Source: Fistularia commersonii
Lineage: Eukaryota; Chordata; Actinopteri; Syngnathiformes; Fistulariidae
Direction: 5' to 3'
Assembly: GCA_037954325.1 (NCBI GenBank)
Contig: JBBMNZ010000009.1
Location: 8,662,001 to 8,726,000 of the forward strand
Length of the DNA stretch: 64,000 nt
Shown: positions 51,002-64,000 of the stretch, piece by piece
How positions within the stretch are numbered: the first letter of the stretch is position 1
Layout: each line of letters opens with the position of its first letter
Notes under the pieces: generated by a model
What the model was told of the DNA's origin: nothing
What the model saw: the letters and a program-made list of their open reading frames with translations, nothing else
The model's database searches: none
Program-made: the position numbers and the translations under genes

Positions 51002-51300
51002 CTTGTTTCAGACCTCCTCGCCACAACCCTTAAATTTGTTGAAGAGAATCTTATAAAGCGTAATTCATCCGCCGTCTTCCTCTCGTTTCTGTTGTATGTC
51101 TTTCCCCGTTTTCCTCCTCTCCCCTTTCTTCTCCCTCCCCACCTCAGACTCCACCTCCGCTCGGTGGTCTATCCCGACCGAGCCGAATTTTTCAACGGGC
51201 GAAACAGCGCTGCCGGTGGCCGAGAGGGAGACCAGCAGACGTAGAGTAAAACGCTGCGTTCAGGGACCGTATGCTATGCCTTCGCTCCACATACTATTCA
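50260..51300 (-). promoter_or_regulatory. fcho2: CpG-rich promoter region of fcho2
   Basis: CpG is frequent here (at least 15 in 51061-51300 alone) against near absence in the flanks, and the region surrounds exon 1. On the minus strand the purine-rich stretch 51002-51180 probably holds the 5' UTR. Two CCAAT boxes (50588-50592, 50596-50600) and a GGGGCGG box (50664-50670) read on the plus strand downstream of exon 1. No TATA box is evident, as expected for a CpG-island promoter. The transcription start cannot be fixed. Confidence 0.75.
50969..51001 (-). CDS. fcho2: fcho2 exon 1, coding part
   Basis: Encodes MITPYFLENFW, equivalent to human MVMAYFVENFW, and ends in phase 0 at a GT donor (gtaggt). 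An in-frame TGA at 51010-51008 precedes the ATG, so no upstream in-frame start exists in this exon. The 5' UTR continues rightward into a purine-rich stretch. Confidence 0.95.
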
Positions 51301-51789
51301 TGTTGTTCAGAAAAATATCAATTCTTTTAATTCCTTGCTGGAAATTAAGTTGCCCTGTCCACATAGACAGTTACGTTACTGAAGAGGAAAAAGAATAAAC
51401 AAAACAATATTGGAAAGCATCACTATGCTTGTGTTCATCATGTCTGAATTTTGCTATTGAGATGCATAAACAGCACGAATTGTACAAAGTGGTGCAATAA
51501 GAACTCAAACAAAGTTTTAATTAAACATTACAATTTTTAATATGACCGTTTTTAACTATGTCTTTGGGAAGGTGCAGATGTGTCATACTTTGGGGCACCT
51601 GTTGGTTTGATGAAAAATGATGGACTCACAAGATCTCTAATACAAAGTTTTTGAGTGAATAAATCTCATTCATTGTCTGATGTGAGGATCTTTGCATTTG
51701 TGAGAAGGCCACTGCCAGGGATACCGAGACACGTGATCGTCAAACCTCAAAGATTCTCCTAAAAATTAAGAAAAAAAAGACAAAACGCT
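51301..51789. other. tnpo1-fcho2 intergenic gap
   Basis: About 0.5 kb of AT-rich DNA between the inferred tnpo1 cleavage site and the fcho2 CpG region. I recognise no gene in it. Confidence 0.65.
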
Positions 51790-51806
51790 GATAATAACGT
51801 AAACAA

Positions 51807-51812
51807 TTTATT
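51807..51812 (-). terminator. tnpo1: tnpo1 polyadenylation signal
   Basis: AATAAA on the minus strand, followed within 45 nt by a T-rich/GT element (gttttgtctttttttt), the usual downstream element. It is the best-formed poly(A) site between the tnpo1 stop and the fcho2 promoter. Cleavage is expected near 51790. Confidence 0.65.
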
Positions 51813-54356
51813 GGAACAATGTACAGATTCAAGCAATGGTAACCAGTCACACCCACTATATCATCTTACAAATATTACAAAATTACTACAGTATAATATA
51901 GACTCTCTGCATGATCCAAAATATTTGGTGGCCCCAAAAAAGTATTACTTTTTTTCAAATTCAGCAGCTTATTAAAAAAAACATGTCTATCAAAGTGATT
52001 TGCTTTTAATAGCAAAAAGGATGAAGGCAGATAGTCTAATCAAGTTTGAAGGCTAAATGAAAATGAGAATACAGGAGTTCTTTGACTAGACATTCCTTAA
52101 TATTGGTGGGTGCTTTACAAAATACAAATTTTCAATAAAGCTTCATAGAAAGTCAAACCTATATTTGCAAACATTGTTTATACCAAGTTATTGAGCGATT
52201 TTCTTTGCTTTTGAATTAATGCTTCCTGTCTCTTTAGATACAGTATAATGTGTAACTATTGCAAAACACCAACAAAATCTCAGTATTTGCTCACAAGGCA
52301 TTGTGTATACATTATATTAAATATTACTATTGTCTGATTACAATCGCTTGACAAAAAGTACATCAAGTATGTGCGAGTAACCATTTTCAATTGAATCTTT
52401 CCCTCTTCTTTGCAGCTGCAATTCTTTGCTTGAGCCTACCCTTACTTTTGCAAGCTATCAGTGTTGCACAAATTTAATACTGGGCATTAATTTCTACTAT
52501 GGAGGGCATGTTTTAACCAATCTCTTTTGTTAAGATGCATATAAGTGTTAATATTGGGAAGGTGATAATAACAAACAAGAACAACACATAAAACGGACAA
52601 CCTGAGGTTAACATAGAAATATTCAAGTAGTGAAACACAACTACAATGTATAGCAGCAGTCAAGTCAGAAATACAGCACATTAACAGTGTGGATTGTTTT
52701 ATGTGTGTTTCGTAGACCCACACTCTTTCAACGAAAGAATAACGGGGCTGTGTACACACACGCACACACACAACCGAGCTTTGATTACTTTTTTTTTGCA
52801 TGCCCAACAGCTGGAATGTGACAGACAAAAATTACTTTGCAACACAAAATGATGTGGCACATACAAATATTTGCCTCAGTATTCCATGATGTACTTAATT
52901 CTCTTTACCTAAATGGGTGAATTCAGCTACCCATATTCCTTCCCATAGTATGGAATATACAATACAGTATATTAGGGTCACATTGTGGTTTGGCGGAAAA
53001 AAGGGATTATAAGGTGACATAAATTTATAATTTAATTAGAATCAAATTATTAGGAGGAAAAAACACAAGATATTTTATGAAAATACATATTAAAGATAAC
53101 ATTAATGTAATGAGAAAGAATTACCCATATTTCAAAAAAATAACAGCTTGACAAGAGTTAAGTTGAAATATGTATAGTATAATCTCACAATATATTCTGA
53201 TTTACTCCTTATAGGCTTATGTCAGTAAGACGCTGCTTTTGATTTCCCAATGTAAACTTGAACTTTCATCCCAAATTTGCGACCTTAAATCATAACGTTA
53301 CCTACCTACAAAAAGTTATCTCTATTGAAAGGACATTTGAGACACCTTTTTTTTCTTTTACAGTAGTTTTTACATCCCTCAATTTTTATGTTTTATAATA
53401 GTTTGTTTTTTCACCCCTTCTCATATTAGTACGGCTAATATATACTTGTAAATTTGGACTGTTCCTCATTAGATTATGTCTTTGTGCACATTAATAATTC
53501 AAAGTATTCTTGGGACTCATTAGATTTGAGACATTTCCTCAATGTGATCATAATACTCTGCTGGTACACATTAAAAAGTCATAAAATTCCTTTCAAAACT
53601 AGTGACCAAATATCCTGTAAGCTGATGCAGAAGCAGCATCACTAGGTGTTTCTTATTTTTAATTTAAAGTCATATTGTGAAGAATTTGCCGCTTTCATTA
53701 GATTAAAGCACTTACTATTAAAATTCAATGTTCATTGCTAACAAAATGGGGTTAAAATACTGCAATTACTCTGTCCAGCAGAGTCAATAAACAACTAAAT
53801 ACCGGGCATTTTAAAAAATATCCTATTGCTAACACATCATGGAATACATTCAGGCATCATGAAACTTCATCACTTACACTTAAAAATAAAGTCACAGCGC
53901 AAAACAACTAGAGACAATGACATTGTGAAGTTTCACAGTATTTAAAAAACTATGCATCCATCTAGGGGGCAAACGTTTTGGGAAACACTGGCGAGATTTA
54001 AATGAGAAAAGTCCCAGTGTTGCATTACATGAGCAATTACTATGTACTTTTATACCTTGAATCGAAGCTCCCCTCCCCTCCCTTAATCCCCTTCCCACTA
54101 TATGTTCGGGTGTGAGGGGCCACCAACATGCAAGAGATTAAAGCATTCAAGTACCCCATAAAACACAACCACCCAAGACATCACAGTCATCCTCAAGATC
54201 ATGCTTTTAGCACAAGAAGCCGAAACAACCAAAGAACAAAAACTTCAGTACATTTAGAAAGAAACTTATCCAACACTGGTTCGGATGGTTCTGACAGCCA
54301 AAGTCACAGAGTATCACTACGACAGGGTTTGTGTCACTGTTGTGCAAGTCCAGGAA

Positions 54357-54357
<1 letters not shown>

Positions 54358-54390
<33 letters not shown>

Positions 54391-54396
54391 CGATGA
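54358..54396. repeat. (TGA)n trinucleotide repeat
   Basis: About 13 TGA units with one CGA, in the inferred tnpo1 3' UTR. The poly-Asp frame on the plus strand is not a gene. Confidence 0.97.
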
Positions 54397-54853
54397 CTGG
54401 CTCACAGGGTGTTAATGCATGTTTCTCATTCATTTTTCCTTCATGGAGCTAAAGACTATGTAAAGCATTAAAGTCTGTGATATGCCTGCAGATGGAACAT
54501 CCATGTAAGATTCACACCACAAGACCATAGCAAGAGATTCACTCTGGCACGACATCACAGCCAACACTTTACACATTTCCTAAGTTTGGTGTGTAAACCC
54601 AGTCATGCTACATTACAGCTTATTGCCGTAATTATCTGGAAGAGGAAACAAACAAGCAAACAAAAACTTAATGTAAAGAGATAAATTTCCAAAAATTCAA
54701 AGAAGAACCTTATCACAGGGCAATGGTAGCTGTCAACATACATCACTTACACTCTACAGCTTCCCACTAGGATACAAGCACACTACCTACTCCAGGATAA
54801 GCTGCACTTTAAGGAAAATATTGTGCTATTTAATGACATACAGTAATTAAAAA

Positions 54854-55708
54854 TAGAGCCCGGCTGACACATCAGTCAGCTTATTTTACTGGCTGATGAC
54901 GGTCTTTCACAGATATATCGGTATCTTTGTTTATATCGGACAGTCAAAAACATTTCAGATCAATATTTCACTTGTAAAAGATGTGGCCAGTTTTTTGTGT
55001 CTATTTTTTGCCAGGAGGCTCCCTACTGGAAACAGCTGGTTTGAGGAGTGGATCTTTGTCTGGATGTAGGTTCTGAACCACCAACTGATGATAATATTTT
55101 GAGTTTGGTTGTTAACAAACCAAAATCTAACATCATCTCTTCATCTGAAATTTAACGTCCTGACAAGGGAACCATTTAAAGGCTTTTGATACTGATAATT
55201 TGCTGGTTTTAACTCCAGCCAAGGATTCAAAGATCATCATGGCTTTAATTTCCAACTTAATTTTAACAACTGTCTTTGACATTTCTTTGCTGAAAAAATT
55301 AAATTTCAATACGGCAGGATGTTGAACAATGCTTTTCGCTTACACCCTTTTAATGTGGCTACCATGTCATCTGATGTATTGATAAATGAATTTTTTTACT
55401 CTTGCTATCAGTTCTGGTAACAGATTCAATTATCCCCTTTTGGTTGCTCTTTCAAAGTATGAAAACATAAGTCAAATTAATACTGATATCTGTACTACCT
55501 GCTGCAGTGAGGTTGGCTAAAGTCTATGTGATGTAAAACAGTACTTCTAATGCTGAATTGAAAAAAAATATCTGTTTGTTACACACTTTTCATAACCTTT
55601 ATCATATGCTGATATCTGCCCTAGTATGAACATATTAACATGCAGTTCAGCCAATATCTGAATTTATTACTGCAAAATTTCCAAATACCTGGTATCAGTC
55701 GGGCCCTA
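54854..55708. mobile_element. hAT-like non-autonomous transposon (TAGRGCCCGRCTGA ends)
   Basis: The 855-bp segment has imperfect terminal inverted repeats, TAGAGCCCGGCTGACAC at one end and TAGGGCCCGACTGATAC inverted at the other. It is flanked by 8-bp direct repeats, attaaaaa at 54846-54853 and attaacaa at 55709-55716 (7 of 8). An ATATATCGGTATC block near the left end fits the GGGCCCGACCGATATATCGG family widespread in vertebrates. There is no transposase frame. It lies inside the inferred tnpo1 3' UTR. Confidence 0.82.
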
Positions 55709-57259
55709 ATTAACAACCTTTGCCCTGCTAACACGTAAGAACACTGAACCACATGGCAAATAGATAAATGATAATTCAGTCTTGTGAGAGGCAGCGTGAT
55801 AATGATATGCTCCAGAGTTGAATTTAATGTGTAGCATCAGCTGCTTTAAGCTATCCTTGAATTTAGAGACATTATCATGATGAACCTTCAACCTCACTCT
55901 CATGTTTCCAGAGCAGGCTCCAGTTACACTGGCAGAATTCAGTTCATTTAAAGCAACATGGACAAAGTTGAATTGTTTAAAATGTGAATCTGCTCTGTAC
56001 TCGCCATTCGAAATGTGCAAACCCCTCATTCAACCAACATTTAAGAGCAAATGTTTTCACGTGTTCTCCATTTTGCTTACATGCATATTCAGTAGTTTGA
56101 GTGACGGTGAATTGAATGTTCAGAGAGTAAATGGAGAACAAAAAACTATTTCTGATTGTGATGCGTTAACATTATTTTTCCTCCCATGATAAGGTTGTTC
56201 TGGCTGTCCATTCCCCCCTTGCCTGTGCACAGGCGCACTGGGCACTGCAGGTACCACCTCCCTCCCACCCCGTCCTCTTTGTCAGGGAGGGGTCTGCACC
56301 CCTTCCCTCCCCATGTTAGGCAGATTCTTCCCCCCAGTAAAGGGTAACATGTTCCCTGGGCAAAAGAGGTTCCCTATATTGTCTCCCGTCATTAATGACC
56401 TGTGTAGAAAAAAGCAAACAGGGTTTTAATTAGCATGGTTATTTACATCGCCATATGACAGCTGGGATCGAGGAAGTCGATCCACTATCGGGTCTTATGC
56501 TGTGTTTATAATAAATGCAACTATTGTGTTACTTGCATTACCATATGTATATATAATTAACACACTGCTGCTTCACTTCCTCAACGTCTAGTAAAACTGT
56601 GGTCTATATAGGATAAATTTTGAAAATTATCATGAAATAAGTGCATGACATTATCTGAAAATGTGTAGAAGCAAGGGTCAAAACATCGGCAAATAATTAA
56701 AATAGAGCTCTCTGGCAGCTTTATATTTCAGGTGTTGTCCGGATTAGATGGTTGAGGATCACAGAAAGGGCCCCTGAGGGCCCCCACTTTATCACGCCAT
56801 CTCACAAACTAGGCACCTGAGAAAGCGCTCTCTTGTTTTATCTTTACTGGATGTCATGAAGAAAACACTTTTGCTGTGTTTTTAGAATAAGAAAGGTTTG
56901 AGGGTGATCACTGATGTAGTCCCACTGGTATATTTGAACTTTTCTATGTTTTGCTCAATATTGCAGCCAAGAAGGTTTTATTCATTTAAATGAACACTGT
57001 AAATTGTTTCCTTGATAGAATGAAAACTTGAGGACCCCTTTCTTTCCTGTCACGTCAACAGATATAAGGATATATTTATATGCTTAAGCGGTGGGAAGAT
57101 TATGACATTTTTTTTGTGAATTTTGAGACAAATTATAGGTAATATTGGGTTGGGAAAAGTTGGTCTCTGATTTATAGATAAAAATCGTAAAAAAATCTAA
57201 GTTCTCTTGAATAGTGAGCAAACTGACCCTAGAGATGAGGCAGACTGCTGTGAAAACAG

Positions 57260-63858
<6,599 letters not shown>

Positions 63859-64000
63859 CTAATCAATAGATAACATTAGTCTCAACAAAGAAAAAAGTAT
63901 ACAAATTTGTGAAAAAGTGGTGCTGTCATGACAACAGACTTTCACAATATGACCACAGTGACCCCCAAAAAATAAATGCCATTTAAAGCTCAGTAACAAT

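Larger units (their letters stand above)
51790..57259 (-). other. tnpo1: tnpo1 3' UTR, probably spliced
   Basis: After the stop codon a weak donor (AGGgtcagt, exon edge 57228) could join a strong acceptor at 56399 (gcttttttctacacag). That leaves about 4.6 kb of terminal exon to the poly(A) signal. The terminal exon contains a (TCA)n/(TGA)n tract and a hAT-like insertion. Its extent is inferred; long 3' UTRs are typical of vertebrate TNPO1. Confidence 0.55.

Noticed and set aside
54128..54415. Plus-strand frame ending in a poly-Asp run
   Set aside because: The Asp run is the (TGA)n repeat. The rest has no recognisable protein and lies in the inferred tnpo1 3' UTR.

Overview
The window is vertebrate nuclear DNA, most likely from a spiny-rayed (acanthomorph) teleost. 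The evidence is short GT-AG exons in long AT-rich introns, abundant (CA)n tracts, a LINE2/Maui-type 3' tail and hAT-type non-autonomous elements of kinds common in fish. It is not prokaryotic: there are no operons, CRISPR arrays or RNA genes that I can support. Two protein-coding genes lie head-to-tail on the minus strand: the 3' part of tnpo1 (transportin-1, right) and most of fcho2 (F-BAR domain only protein 2, left). This is the human 5q13 order, TNPO1 then FCHO2 in the same orientation, and it supports both assignments. I assembled the exons by hand from protein similarity, splice sites and codon phase. Every junction stays in frame.

Right part (about 51.8-63.9 kb): ten coding exons of tnpo1 encode the last 331 residues, the C-terminal HEAT repeats that hold PY-NLS cargo, ending at a TAA at 57260. 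A strong acceptor at 56399/56400 suggests a spliced 3' UTR that runs to an AATAAA at 51812-51807. A hAT-like element with an 8-bp target duplication sits in that UTR. The upstream tnpo1 exons lie beyond the right edge.

Middle (about 50.3-51.8 kb): a short gap and a CpG-rich promoter region surround fcho2 exon 1. The fcho2 start codon is only about 0.8 kb from the tnpo1 poly(A) site.

Left part (1-51.0 kb): fcho2 runs from exon 1 to an exon inside the mu-homology domain, and the rest lies off the left edge. Exons 1-8 encode the F-BAR membrane-bending domain, exons 9-21 a disordered linker, and exons 22-23 the start of the cargo/Eps15-binding mu-homology domain. The linker contains several very small exons, one U12-type AT-AC intron and a phase-symmetric 492-nt exon. 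That exon carries three classical endocytic peptide motifs (NPF, WxxFxD, FxDxF). It is the most interesting feature here: a probable cassette that would give FCHO2 direct EH-domain and AP2 alpha-appendage binding. The two genes act in separate processes (nuclear import and clathrin-mediated endocytosis) and are linked by position only.
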